Shown here: in pieces, positions 8,278-19,337 of the stretch
Layout of the letters: every line of letters starts with the position of its first letter
How positions within the stretch are numbered: position 1 is the stretch's first letter
DNA from: RPQJ01 sp963823535
GTDB lineage: Bacteria; Pseudomonadota; Gammaproteobacteria; Steroidobacterales; Steroidobacteraceae
NCBI GenBank assembly: GCA_963823535.1
Contig: CAWGLZ010000006.1
Coordinates: 806,001 to 870,000, forward strand
DNA length: 64,000 nt
Direction of reading: 5' to 3'
Notes under the pieces: generated by a model
Seen by the model: only the letters and a program-made list of their open reading frames with translations
What the model was told of the DNA's origin: nothing
Databases searched by the model: none
Program-made: the position numbers and the translations under genes

Positions 8278-8332
8278 ACAGAATTCACCCGGCCCAGCCG
8301 CCCGCGCGGTCAGGCCTGCAGAGGAATGCGAA

Positions 8333-9874
<1,542 letters not shown>

Positions 9875-9893
9875 GCACCCGCCGGGAGCGAAC

Positions 9894-10787
9894 ATGGCCG
9901 GAACCAAGGAAATCCGCCTCAAGATCAAGAGCGTGCAGAACACGCGCAAGATCACCAAGGCGATGGAAATGGTCGCTGCGTCGAAGATGAAGAAAGCGCA
10001 GGAGCGCATGCGGGCCGGCCGGCCCTATGCGCAGCGCATTCTCAGCATCGCGATGCACGCGGCCCGCGCCAATGCCGAGTACAAGCACCCGCTGCTGACG
10101 CGCCGCCCCGACGTGAAGCGCGTCGGTGCCGTCGTGATCACGACCGACAAGGGCCTCTGCGGCGGCCTGAACACCAACCTGCTGCGGGTGATGCTCACCC
10201 AGCACAAGGAGTGGATCGCGAAAGGCGTCGAGGTCGAATACTGCGCGATCGGCAACAAGGGCTTCGGCTTCCTGAACCGGATGGGCGGCAAGATCGTCTC
10301 GCAGGTCACCAATTACGGCGACCGCCCGGCGCTCGAGCGCCTGATCGGCCCAGTCAAGATGCTGGTGGACGGCTACCTCGAGGGGCGGCTCGACGAGGTG
10401 CACATCTTCTCGAACCGCTTCATCAACACGATGAAGCAGGAGCCGGTCCACGCGACGATGATCCCGATCCCGCTCGAGTGGCAGACGGCGGAAGCCGTCG
10501 ACCTCGACGCGGACAAGGTCCGCGAGGGCAGCTGGGACTACCTCTACGAGCCGGACGCGAAGTCCGTGCTCGACGAGCTGCTGGTGCGCTACCTGGAGAC
10601 GTTCGTCTACCAGGCCGCCGCCGACAACATCGCCTCCGAGCAGTCGGCGCGCATGGTGGCGATGAAGTCCGCGTCCGACAACGCGCAGAACATCATCGAA
10701 GAACTGCAGCTCATCTACAACAAGAGCCGCCAGGCCTCGATCACCAAGGAACTCTCGGAGATCGTCGGCGGCGCAGCAGCGGTGTAG
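9894..10787 (+). CDS. atpG: F0F1 ATP synthase subunit gamma
   Basis: The 297-residue central-shaft protein has the conserved N-terminal helix EIRLKIKSVQNTRKITKAM and the C-terminal helix ending in the RQASITKEL signature. It rotates inside the alpha3beta3 ring. It starts 19 bp after atpA. Confidence 0.97.
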   Translation: MAGTKEIRLKIKSVQNTRKITKAMEMVAASKMKKAQERMRAGRPYAQRILSIAMHAARANAEYKHPLLTRRPDVKRVGAVVITTDKGLCGGLNTNLLRVMLTQHKEWIAKGVEVEYCAIGNKGFGFLNRMGGKIVSQVTNYGDRPALERLIGPVKMLVDGYLEGRLDEVHIFSNRFINTMKQEPVHATMIPIPLEWQTAEAVDLDADKVREGSWDYLYEPDAKSVLDELLVRYLETFVYQAAADNIASEQSARMVAMKSASDNAQNIIEELQLIYNKSRQASITKELSEIVGGAAAV

Positions 10788-10833
10788 CCGCAGTCACGCA
10801 TTCAGGCAACGCAAACAGATTCAGGACAAGACC

Positions 10834-12261
<1,428 letters not shown>

Positions 12262-12270
12262 GGAACCACT

Positions 12271-12693
12271 ATGGCCACCATGAGAATTGACGTCGTCAGC
12301 GCGGAGGAAGCCATCTATTCCGGCGACGCGGAGTTCGTGGTGCTCCCGGGCATCATGGGCGAGCTCGGCATCTATCCGCGCCACGCCCCGCTGATCACGC
12401 AGATCAAGGCCGGCACGGTGCGCATCAAGGTGCCGGGCAAGGAAGAAGAGGAGATGGTGTACGTGCAGGGCGGCTTCCTCGAAGTGCAGCCCGACCACGT
12501 CAACGTGCTCTCCGACACCGCGATTCGTGCCGCGGACCTCGACGAAGCCAAGGTGCTCGAGGCGAAGAAGCAGGCCGAGGAAGCGATCCGCGCTCGCACG
12601 GAGAAGCAGGAAATCGCCACGGCCGAAGCCGAGCTCGCCGCGATCAGCGCGCAGCTGCAGGCGATCCAGAAGCTGCGCAAGACCCGGCGCTAG
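12271..12693 (+). CDS. atpC: F0F1 ATP synthase subunit epsilon
   Basis: The 140-residue protein has the N-terminal beta sandwich (VVLPGIMGELGIYPRHAPL) and a C-terminal helical hairpin rich in Ala, Glu and Lys that in homologues inhibits ATP hydrolysis. It is the last gene of the operon, and a terminator follows. Confidence 0.96.
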   Translation: MATMRIDVVSAEEAIYSGDAEFVVLPGIMGELGIYPRHAPLITQIKAGTVRIKVPGKEEEEMVYVQGGFLEVQPDHVNVLSDTAIRAADLDEAKVLEAKKQAEEAIRARTEKQEIATAEAELAAISAQLQAIQKLRKTRR

Positions 12694-12730
12694 TCCCGGG
12701 ATCGGGCCGCGCGAGGCCCTGGCGGAAAAA

Positions 12731-12760
12731 AGAAAAGGGCCCGCATCGCGGGCCCTTCTC
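12731..12760 (+). terminator. Intrinsic terminator after atpC, probably bidirectional
   Basis: GGGCCCGC (12737-12744) and GCGGGCCC (12748-12755) form a perfect 8-bp stem with loop ATC. TTCTC follows on the plus strand and an A-rich run (AAAAAAGAAAA) precedes it, giving a U-run on the minus strand. It separates the convergent atpC and the minus-strand gene ending at 12786. Confidence 0.85.
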
Positions 12761-12785
12761 GTCTGCGGATCTTCGACCGCGACGC

Positions 12786-13235
12786 TTACTTGAGCTTCAG
12801 CTCGCGGATCAATTCTGACCCGAGCACCGTGCGCAACTTGGCGCGGGCTACCGTGTCGCTGGTGGCCTTGGACATCGAACCAAAGATCTTCTCGGCCATG
12901 GCGTCGGACTTCGCATTCAGGTCGTCCAGCGCCGCCATGTTCTTGTAGACGGTCACGAGGTACAGGTCCGGATCATGCGGACCGCGCGGCGTCGCAGCAT
13001 AGACGTTGTAGCTGACGATCAGGCCGGCGGCCTGCTGTGCGTCCATGAACTGCTTCCAGGGACCGGCAATCCAGGCCATGTAGTCCTCGAACATGCCGTT
13101 CTCGGTGCGGATGGCCGACACGTCGACCACGTTGCCTTCCGCGTACGGGCGGTCGATCGCCCCCGCGACACCGGTCAGGACAAACAGCGACAACAGGCCG
13201 GCGAGTGCGCCGAGCGCACGTGACTTGAACTTCAT
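12786..13235 (-). CDS. Small secreted protein of unknown function
   Basis: The 149-residue protein has a clear signal peptide (MKFKSRALGALAGLLSLFVLTGVAGA) and a mature part of about 120 residues. The stretch DLYLVTVYKNMAALDDLNAKSD has the look of a dimeric alpha/beta-barrel (Dabb/NIPSNAP-like) fold, but that is only an impression and I do not recognise the family. No cysteine or catalytic motif stands out. The ATG has an AAGGGG ribosome-binding site 8 bp upstream. It is a single-gene unit converging on atpC. Confidence 0.7.
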   Translation of the reverse strand: MKFKSRALGALAGLLSLFVLTGVAGAIDRPYAEGNVVDVSAIRTENGMFEDYMAWIAGPWKQFMDAQQAAGLIVSYNVYAATPRGPHDPDLYLVTVYKNMAALDDLNAKSDAMAEKIFGSMSKATSDTVARAKLRTVLGSELIRELKLK

Positions 13236-13381
13236 TTCGGATACCCCTTCAGGTTGGGTGCGCGTGTCGGTCCGCGCTTGTTGTGTCGAAGGCCGCTGCC
13301 CCCGTAGGGGACACCCTACAGGGATGCTGCGGGCTGGTCATGACGCACCGCAATGCGGAGCGATGGACAGTAGCGCTTGGG

Positions 13382-13387
13382 TACAAT
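13382..13387 (+). promoter_or_regulatory. Candidate -10 element for glmU (TACAAT)
   Basis: TACAAT lies 30 bp before the glmU ATG in the string GGGTACAATGCCGCG. The same TACAAT form precedes glmS (17106-17111) and the lipoprotein gene (39488-39493), which supports its use as a -10 box in this genome. The -35 is poor. Confidence 0.45.
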
Positions 13388-13417
13388 GCCGCGCAGTACA
13401 TCGAAGCGGACGACCCC

Positions 13418-14785
13418 ATGGCCCTTTCCGTCGTGATCCTGGCCGCCGGCCAGGGCAAGCGAATGAAGTCCGACCTGCCCAAGGTGCTCCAGCCGCTGGC
13501 TGGCCGGCCGCTGCTCGGGCACGTGCTCGAGACGGCGCGCGGCCTCGAGGCCGCGGCCACGTACGTGGTCTACGGCCACGGTGGCGAGCAGGTGCAGGAG
13601 GCGTTTCCGACGGCCGACGTGCACTGGATCCTGCAGGCAGAGCAGCACGGGACGGGGCACGCGGTGATGCAGGCCGCCCCGCGGATTCCCGAGGATCACC
13701 AGGTGCTGGTGCTCTACGGCGACGTGCCGCTCGTGCAGCTCGACACGCTCGCACGGCTGGTGGCCGCCGCGGGTCCCGACACCGTGAGCCTGCTGAGCGT
13801 GATGCTTCCAGACCCGACGGGCTACGGGCGGATCGTGCGCGACGGTGCGGGCAACGTGGTCCGCATCGTCGAGCACAAGGACGCGAACGCCAAGGAGCGG
13901 GCCATCCACGAGTCGAACACGGGCCTGATGTGCGTGCCCGCCGGCCGGCTCCGGGCCTGGCTTGCGGCGCTCCGGAACGACAACGCGCAGGGCGAGTACT
14001 ACCTGACCGACGTCGTGGTCATGGCCGTCAAGGCCGGGCTCAAGGTCCAGGCGGTCGTGGCGCCCACCGTCACCGAGGTGCTCGGCGTCAACGACAAGCT
14101 GCAGCTGGCCGAACTCGAGGCGGCCTACCGCAGGCAGCGCGCCACCGCACTGATGCTCGAGGGCGTGACGCTCGTCGACCCGGCGCGCTTCGACGCCCGC
14201 GGTCCGGTCAGCGTCGGTCGCGACGTGTACATCGACGTCAACGTGGTGCTGGAGGGCACGGTCCGGCTCGGGAACCGCGTACGGATAGGACCCAACGTGA
14301 CCATCCGCGACAGCGAGATCGGCGACGACACGGTGGTGTTTGCGAACTGCGTGATCGACCGTGCGGTGATCGGTCCGGGATGCAACATCGGTCCGTTCGC
14401 CCGCTTCCGGCCGAGCTCGACGCTGGCGACCGGCGTGCACATCGGCAACTTCGTCGAGGTGAAGAACAGCACCCTGGGCCCCGGCAGCAAGGCCAACCAC
14501 CTGAGCTACCTCGGCGACACCACCATCGGCGCGAAGGTCAACGTCGGTGCCGGCACCATCACCTGCAACTACGACGGTGCCAACAAGTGGCGCACCGAGA
14601 TCGGCGACGGCGCATTCATCGGCTCGGGGACGATGCTCGTCGCGCCCGTCAAGGTGGGGACCATGGCGACGATCGGTGCAGGTTCCACGATCAGCAAGGA
14701 CGCGCCCGAGGGCCGGCTCACGCTCGAGCGCAGCAAGCAGGTGACGATCGACAGCTGGCGGCGACCGGAAAAGAAACAGCCCTGA
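13418..14785 (+). CDS. glmU: Bifunctional GlcNAc-1-P uridyltransferase / GlcN-1-P acetyltransferase GlmU
   Basis: The start is the ATG at 13418, because the family N-terminus MALSVVILAAGQGKRMKS begins there; the frame stays open further upstream but without homology. The N-terminal half is the nucleotidyltransferase (GxGxRM and DLPKVLQPLAGRPLL). The C-terminal half is a left-handed beta-helix of hexapeptide repeats with the acetyltransferase region ending in CNYDGANK. It makes UDP-GlcNAc for peptidoglycan and LPS. Length 455 residues is standard. glmS lies 2.3 kb downstream with a peptidase gene between. Confidence 0.97.
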   Translation: MALSVVILAAGQGKRMKSDLPKVLQPLAGRPLLGHVLETARGLEAAATYVVYGHGGEQVQEAFPTADVHWILQAEQHGTGHAVMQAAPRIPEDHQVLVLYGDVPLVQLDTLARLVAAAGPDTVSLLSVMLPDPTGYGRIVRDGAGNVVRIVEHKDANAKERAIHESNTGLMCVPAGRLRAWLAALRNDNAQGEYYLTDVVVMAVKAGLKVQAVVAPTVTEVLGVNDKLQLAELEAAYRRQRATALMLEGVTLVDPARFDARGPVSVGRDVYIDVNVVLEGTVRLGNRVRIGPNVTIRDSEIGDDTVVFANCVIDRAVIGPGCNIGPFARFRPSSTLATGVHIGNFVEVKNSTLGPGSKANHLSYLGDTTIGAKVNVGAGTITCNYDGANKWRTEIGDGAFIGSGTMLVAPVKVGTMATIGAGSTISKDAPEGRLTLERSKQVTIDSWRRPEKKQP

Positions 14786-14851
14786 GCCGCATGGCTGCGG
14801 CGCGCGAGCCGCGCGACGTCGGCCGGCGTCGACCCCCGCTGCCGGGCGACC

Positions 14852-16954
14852 TCAGAGGTACTTCGCCAGCCAGTCGTGCACTTCCTGGTAGAAGTACCGG
14901 CTGTTCTCGCCCTTCAGGATCCAGTGGTTCTCGTTCGGGAACACGACGAGACGGCTCGGAACGTCCTGCCGCTGCAGCACCGTCCAGAACTCGAGCCCGT
15001 TGTTGAGCGGCACCCGGAAATCCTGCTCGCCATAGGTAAGCAGGATCGGCGTACGCAGCTTTTCCGACCGGTAGAAGGGGCTCTGGTCGCGCCACAGCGG
15101 GATCGATTTCCAGGCGGGTCCGCCGACATTGCGCTCGCGGTGGTACACGCCGTCGCTGGTCGTCCACTGCGTGCGCAGGTCGTAGAGACCCGCGTGACTC
15201 ACCAGCGCGCGGTAGCGGTCCGTGGTGACGGCCAGCCAGTTGGTCAGGTGGCCGCCATAGCTCGCGCCGCCGGCCGCCTGCCGCGAGCCATCGATGAACC
15301 CGTAGCGGCGGATCGCCTCGTCGGCCGCCTGGTTGATCTCGTTCGCCGGCCCTTCGAGCGGGTCGCCCTGGATGCTGCGCGCGAAATCCTCGCCGAAGCC
15401 CGTCGAGCCGCTGTAGTTGGTCATCAGCACGACGTAGCCCGGTTGCGCCAGCAGGTGGTAGTTCCAGCGAAAGATGAACTCGTCCTTCCACAGGCCGTGG
15501 GGACCGCCGTGGATCAGCACGAACAGCGGGTACTTCTTCGCGGGATCGAAGCCCGGCGGCCGGACCAGGACGTTGTGGATGCGCTTGCCCCGGCGCGAGT
15601 TGAACCAGAACTCCTCGACGGGCAGCCAGTCGATCGCGGCGGCGCGCTCGGCATTGAACGACGACAGCGCCGACCACTGGCCCGAGGCGAGGTCGATGCG
15701 GCCGACTTCGTGCGGGTTCACGGCGCTGGCCCAGGTGGCCGCGGCCACCGGCGCGTCCGCGGTGCCGCCGATCGCGAGGCGTCCGTACGTGCCGGAGGTA
15801 AGTTGCCCGACCTCGGTCGGTGTGCCACCGGCGAGCGGGACCTCGAACAGCTTGTCGTGTCCCGCGCGTTCCGCGAGGAAGTACACGCGGCGGCTGTCCG
15901 GCGCGGCGGCGTAGGTCTCCACCGCGTCAGCGAAATCGGCCGTCAGTACGCGTCGCCCCTCGAGCCCGGGCCACGACCACCGGACGAGGCGGTCCGCGGT
16001 GTAGACGTAGCGCTCGGAGGCCGGCTGGACCTTGGCCAGCAGCGTCGCGCCGTCTTCGGTGAACGCAGGTTCGGAGTAGTCTCCTTCCTTGCCCGTGAGC
16101 CGGCGCGGCTCGCCGCCGTCGACACCCACCAGCCACAGTGACAGGTTGACCTCGGCGCGCGCCGCCTCGTCCCGGTTCGTCGTCGCGACGAAGACCACGC
16201 CGCGGCCGTCGGGCGTCCATGCCGCCTCGAGTGTCTCGGTCTCGTTGCCGAGCCGGCCGCCGTAACCGCGCTCCTCGCGCAGCGCACTGCCCGCCAGGAG
16301 GTCCCGCGCCGGCGACGTGCCGTCGAGCGGCTGCAGCACGAGCGTCGGGCGCAGCTCGTCGAGCCACCGGTCCCAGTACCGGATCGGGAAGCGATCGTAG
16401 GCGCGCGCCTCGTACTTGCGTTCCTTGCGCTCGGTCACCGCCTTGCGGTTGTCCTCGTCGCTGCCGGTGCCCGGGTAGGCGAGCCCGACGAACAGCAGCG
16501 AACCGCCGTCCGGACTGAATCGAGGCGCCCGGGCACCCGTCGGCCAGTCCGTCACGCGCTGGGCTTCGCCACCCGCGAGCTCCAGGACGTAGACCTGCGG
16601 CGACTCGTCCCCCTCCCGCTTGGCCGAGAACGCCAGGCGACGGGAGTCGCGACTGAACACCGGATCGCCTTCCGAGCTCTTGCCCGCGGTGAGCCGCCGC
16701 GGGGCGGCACTGCCGTCGCTCGGCATGATCCACAGGTCGCTGCGCTTCTGGTCGTCCTCGTAGGCGGGCTCCGACACGGACGCCACGACCCAGCGGCCGT
16801 CGGGGCTGACCGCCACGGCTCCGGGGCGCTTCATCAGCCAGACGTCCTCGTGCGTGATGGGCCGGCGGCTGGGCTCCGCGGCCAGGGCCAGCCCGCAGGC
16901 CAGCGAAAAGAGCAGGAACATGGGCGCAGAGGCGCGGGCTAGAGGCTGACGCAT
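14852..16954 (-). CDS. Secreted S9 family (prolyl oligopeptidase-type) peptidase
   Basis: The 700-residue protein has a signal peptide (FLLFSLACGLALAAEP), a WD40-like TolB/DPP-type beta-propeller in roughly residues 30-410 (repeated VSPDGRWV-like blades), and a C-terminal alpha/beta-hydrolase domain. The nucleophile is Ser565 in GGASYGGH, with the acid in YGEQDFRVP and the base in NENHWILK. It likely degrades short peptides in the periplasm. It is transcribed opposite to glmU and glmS, between them, and converges on glmU with a 66-bp gap. Confidence 0.9.
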   Translation of the reverse strand: MRQPLARASAPMFLLFSLACGLALAAEPSRRPITHEDVWLMKRPGAVAVSPDGRWVVASVSEPAYEDDQKRSDLWIMPSDGSAAPRRLTAGKSSEGDPVFSRDSRRLAFSAKREGDESPQVYVLELAGGEAQRVTDWPTGARAPRFSPDGGSLLFVGLAYPGTGSDEDNRKAVTERKERKYEARAYDRFPIRYWDRWLDELRPTLVLQPLDGTSPARDLLAGSALREERGYGGRLGNETETLEAAWTPDGRGVVFVATTNRDEAARAEVNLSLWLVGVDGGEPRRLTGKEGDYSEPAFTEDGATLLAKVQPASERYVYTADRLVRWSWPGLEGRRVLTADFADAVETYAAAPDSRRVYFLAERAGHDKLFEVPLAGGTPTEVGQLTSGTYGRLAIGGTADAPVAAATWASAVNPHEVGRIDLASGQWSALSSFNAERAAAIDWLPVEEFWFNSRRGKRIHNVLVRPPGFDPAKKYPLFVLIHGGPHGLWKDEFIFRWNYHLLAQPGYVVLMTNYSGSTGFGEDFARSIQGDPLEGPANEINQAADEAIRRYGFIDGSRQAAGGASYGGHLTNWLAVTTDRYRALVSHAGLYDLRTQWTTSDGVYHRERNVGGPAWKSIPLWRDQSPFYRSEKLRTPILLTYGEQDFRVPLNNGLEFWTVLQRQDVPSRLVVFPNENHWILKGENSRYFYQEVHDWLAKYL

Positions 16955-17105
16955 CGGCAGTCGGGCTCCCGGGTGGTGGAATGATGGCCTGGACGACAGG
17001 CCCGGGCAGTGTACCCAAAAGGAGCCGTCGGGTCGGCCACCCGGCGCCTGCGAGCGGGCCGCATTATGTGAACTGCGCCATAGGCGATGCGACCCCGGTC
17101 CGTAC

Positions 17106-17111
17106 TACAAT
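17106..17111 (+). promoter_or_regulatory. Candidate -10 element for glmS (TACAAT)
   Basis: TACAAT lies 28 bp upstream of the glmS ATG, with an AAGGA ribosome-binding site in between. No good -35 is visible. No glmS ribozyme-like structure was recognised, as expected outside Firmicutes. Confidence 0.45.
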
Positions 17112-17139
17112 CCGCAGCCCCGACAACAAGGAACACCGC

Positions 17140-18975
17140 ATGTGCGGAATCGTTGGAGCCGTCGCTGATCGCGACATCGTCCCCGTGCTGATCGAGGGTC
17201 TGCGCCGCCTCGAGTACCGTGGTTACGATTCGGCCGGCGTCGCCGTCCTGAACGGCTCGGGGGTCGTGAAGCGCCTGCGCACGGTCGGCAAGGTCCGCAA
17301 GCTGGAGGACGCGCTCGAGCTGGACCCCACCCACGGCGGCCTCGGGATCGCGCACACCCGCTGGGCCACCCACGGCGTGCCGAACGAGCGCAACGCCCAT
17401 CCGCACATCTCCCGGGACGGTATCGCGATCGTCCACAACGGGATCATCGAGAACCACGACGAACTGCGCGCCGAGTCGAAGCGACAGGGCTACGAGTTCA
17501 CCTCGGAGACGGACACCGAGGTGATCGCGCATCGCATCCACCACCACCTGAAGGCCACCAGCGACCTGTTCAAGGCCGTGCGTGCCACCGTCGCCGAACT
17601 CGAGGGCGCCTACGCCCTTGCCGTGGTGTCGCAGCACGAGCCCGACCGCATCGTGATCGCGCGCCAGGGCTGCCCGGTCGTCGTGGGCCTCGGCGAGCAC
17701 GAGAACTACGTCGCCTCCGACGTCGCGGCGCTGCTGCCGGTGACGCGCCGGTTCATCTTCCTCGAGGAAGGCGACGTGGGCGAGATCCGCCGCGAGAGCG
17801 TGCGCATCCTCGACAACCAGGGCAACACGGTGCAGCGCGCCGTGACGGAGAGCCAGCTCTCGGCGGACGCGGCCGAGAAGGGACAGTTCCCGCACTACAT
17901 GCTCAAGGAGATCTACGAGCAGCCGCGTGCGGTGGCGCAGACGCTCGAGGAGCGCGTCGCGGGCGGCAAGCTGCTCGAGGCGGCGTTCGGTCCCGCGGCG
18001 CAGGCCGTGTTCGCGAGGACCAAAGCCGTGCGCATCGTGGCCTGCGGCACGAGTTTCCACGCCGCGCTCATTGCCAAGTACTTCATCGAGCAGATCTGCC
18101 GCCTGCCCTGCTGGGTGGAGATCGCCAGCGAGTACCGTTACCGCAATCCGGTGGTGCCGAAGAACACGCTGTTCGTGAGCGTGTCGCAGTCGGGCGAGAC
18201 GGCGGACACGCTGGCGGCGCTGCGGTCCGCCAGGCAGGCCGGCTACCTCTCGCAGCTCGCCATCTGCAACGTGCCCGAGAGCTCCCTGGTGCGCGAGTCG
18301 GAACTCGTGATGCTGACGCGTGCCGGCCCGGAGATCGGCGTGGCTTCGACCAAGGCCTTTACCACGCAGCTCGCGGCGCTCGACATGCTCGTCGTCGCGC
18401 TCGCCAAGTTCCACAGCGCCGATGTCGAGCGCGAGCGCGGGCTGGTGCAGCGCCTGCTCGGCATCCCCTCGCTCATCGAGAGCACGCTCGCACTCGACGG
18501 GACGATCAAGGAACTCGCGAAGCGTTTCGCGGACAAGCACCATGCGCTGTTCCTCGGGCGCGGCGCCATGTACCCGATCGCCATGGAAGGCGCGCTCAAG
18601 CTCAAGGAAATCTCATACATCCATGCCGAGGCCTACCCGGCCGGCGAGCTGAAGCACGGGCCGCTCGCGCTGGTGGACGAGGACATGCCGGTCATCGCCG
18701 TCGCCCCGAACAACGACCTGCTCGAGAAGCTGAAGTCGAACCTGCAGGAGGTTCGCGCCCGGGGTGGCGAACTCTACGTCTTCGCCGACCCGGAGTCGGG
18801 CTTCGAGCCGTCGGACGGCGTGCACGTGATCGAGATGCCGCGGCACGTCACCTACTTCCAGGCGCCGGCCGTGTACACCGTGCCGCTGCAGCTGCTGGCA
18901 TATCACTGCGCCATTCTCAAAGGCACGGACGTGGACCAGCCCAGGAATCTCGCAAAGAGCGTGACGGTCGAGTAA
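17140..18975 (+). CDS. glmS: Glutamine-fructose-6-phosphate aminotransferase (isomerizing)
   Basis: The start at ATG 17140 is fixed by the catalytic N-terminal cysteine in MCGIVGAV, which must be residue 1 after Met removal; the open frame upstream is spurious. The N-terminal glutaminase domain (about 1-240) includes TRWATHG and HNGIIENHDEL. Two SIS sugar-isomerase domains follow (CGTSFHAAL, SQSGETADT). It makes glucosamine-6-phosphate, the first committed step toward UDP-GlcNAc. Length 611 residues is standard. Confidence 0.97.
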   Translation: MCGIVGAVADRDIVPVLIEGLRRLEYRGYDSAGVAVLNGSGVVKRLRTVGKVRKLEDALELDPTHGGLGIAHTRWATHGVPNERNAHPHISRDGIAIVHNGIIENHDELRAESKRQGYEFTSETDTEVIAHRIHHHLKATSDLFKAVRATVAELEGAYALAVVSQHEPDRIVIARQGCPVVVGLGEHENYVASDVAALLPVTRRFIFLEEGDVGEIRRESVRILDNQGNTVQRAVTESQLSADAAEKGQFPHYMLKEIYEQPRAVAQTLEERVAGGKLLEAAFGPAAQAVFARTKAVRIVACGTSFHAALIAKYFIEQICRLPCWVEIASEYRYRNPVVPKNTLFVSVSQSGETADTLAALRSARQAGYLSQLAICNVPESSLVRESELVMLTRAGPEIGVASTKAFTTQLAALDMLVVALAKFHSADVERERGLVQRLLGIPSLIESTLALDGTIKELAKRFADKHHALFLGRGAMYPIAMEGALKLKEISYIHAEAYPAGELKHGPLALVDEDMPVIAVAPNNDLLEKLKSNLQEVRARGGELYVFADPESGFEPSDGVHVIEMPRHVTYFQAPAVYTVPLQLLAYHCAILKGTDVDQPRNLAKSVTVE

Positions 18976-19337
18976 CGCCCGGCGCGGCCGGTACACGATG
19001 CTCTCTGACAATTAGAGTTGTCGAAGTACGATTAAAGCTGTCGAAACCGACCGGTGATGGGAGGGACTGGAGTCCGTACGGAGTCGACCGAAAGCTAAAT
19101 CCGTACGACCCTCCATAATGGCGACCGACCGCTTTGTGGCCGTCGAGAGAATGCCTGGAACCGGCCAGGAACGGTCCTTCGTGCCATCAACTGCATGGCC
19201 CCGAAGCAGACGCGCTGTCTACGGCCTGAGCCGTCCTAGAAGGCCCGCCCGAACCGGTGCGAATCCCTCGCATTCGGTTGACTGGAAGTCCGGAAGCCGG
19301 GAATCCCGCTAAACTCCGTTCCTGAGGGAATACGGCA
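18976..19337. other. Intergenic region with IS-end-like repeats and an imperfect inverted repeat
   Basis: No gene is supported here. ATTAGAGTTGTCGAA (19012-19026) and ATTAAAGCTGTCGAA (19031-19045) are direct repeats with two mismatches, reminiscent of the repeated end motifs of IS21-like elements. They are followed by ATGGGAGGG near 19057 and CCCTCCAT near 19109, an imperfect inverted repeat around two copies of TCCGTACG. No transposase remains, so an IS scar is an inference. A GAGGG ribosome-binding site for the next gene lies at its right edge. Confidence 0.4.

Noticed and set aside
17041..17139. glmS ribozyme or riboswitch upstream of glmS
   Set aside because: The upstream region is under 190 bp, lacks the conserved core of the ribozyme, and gammaproteobacterial glmS is usually controlled by other means.
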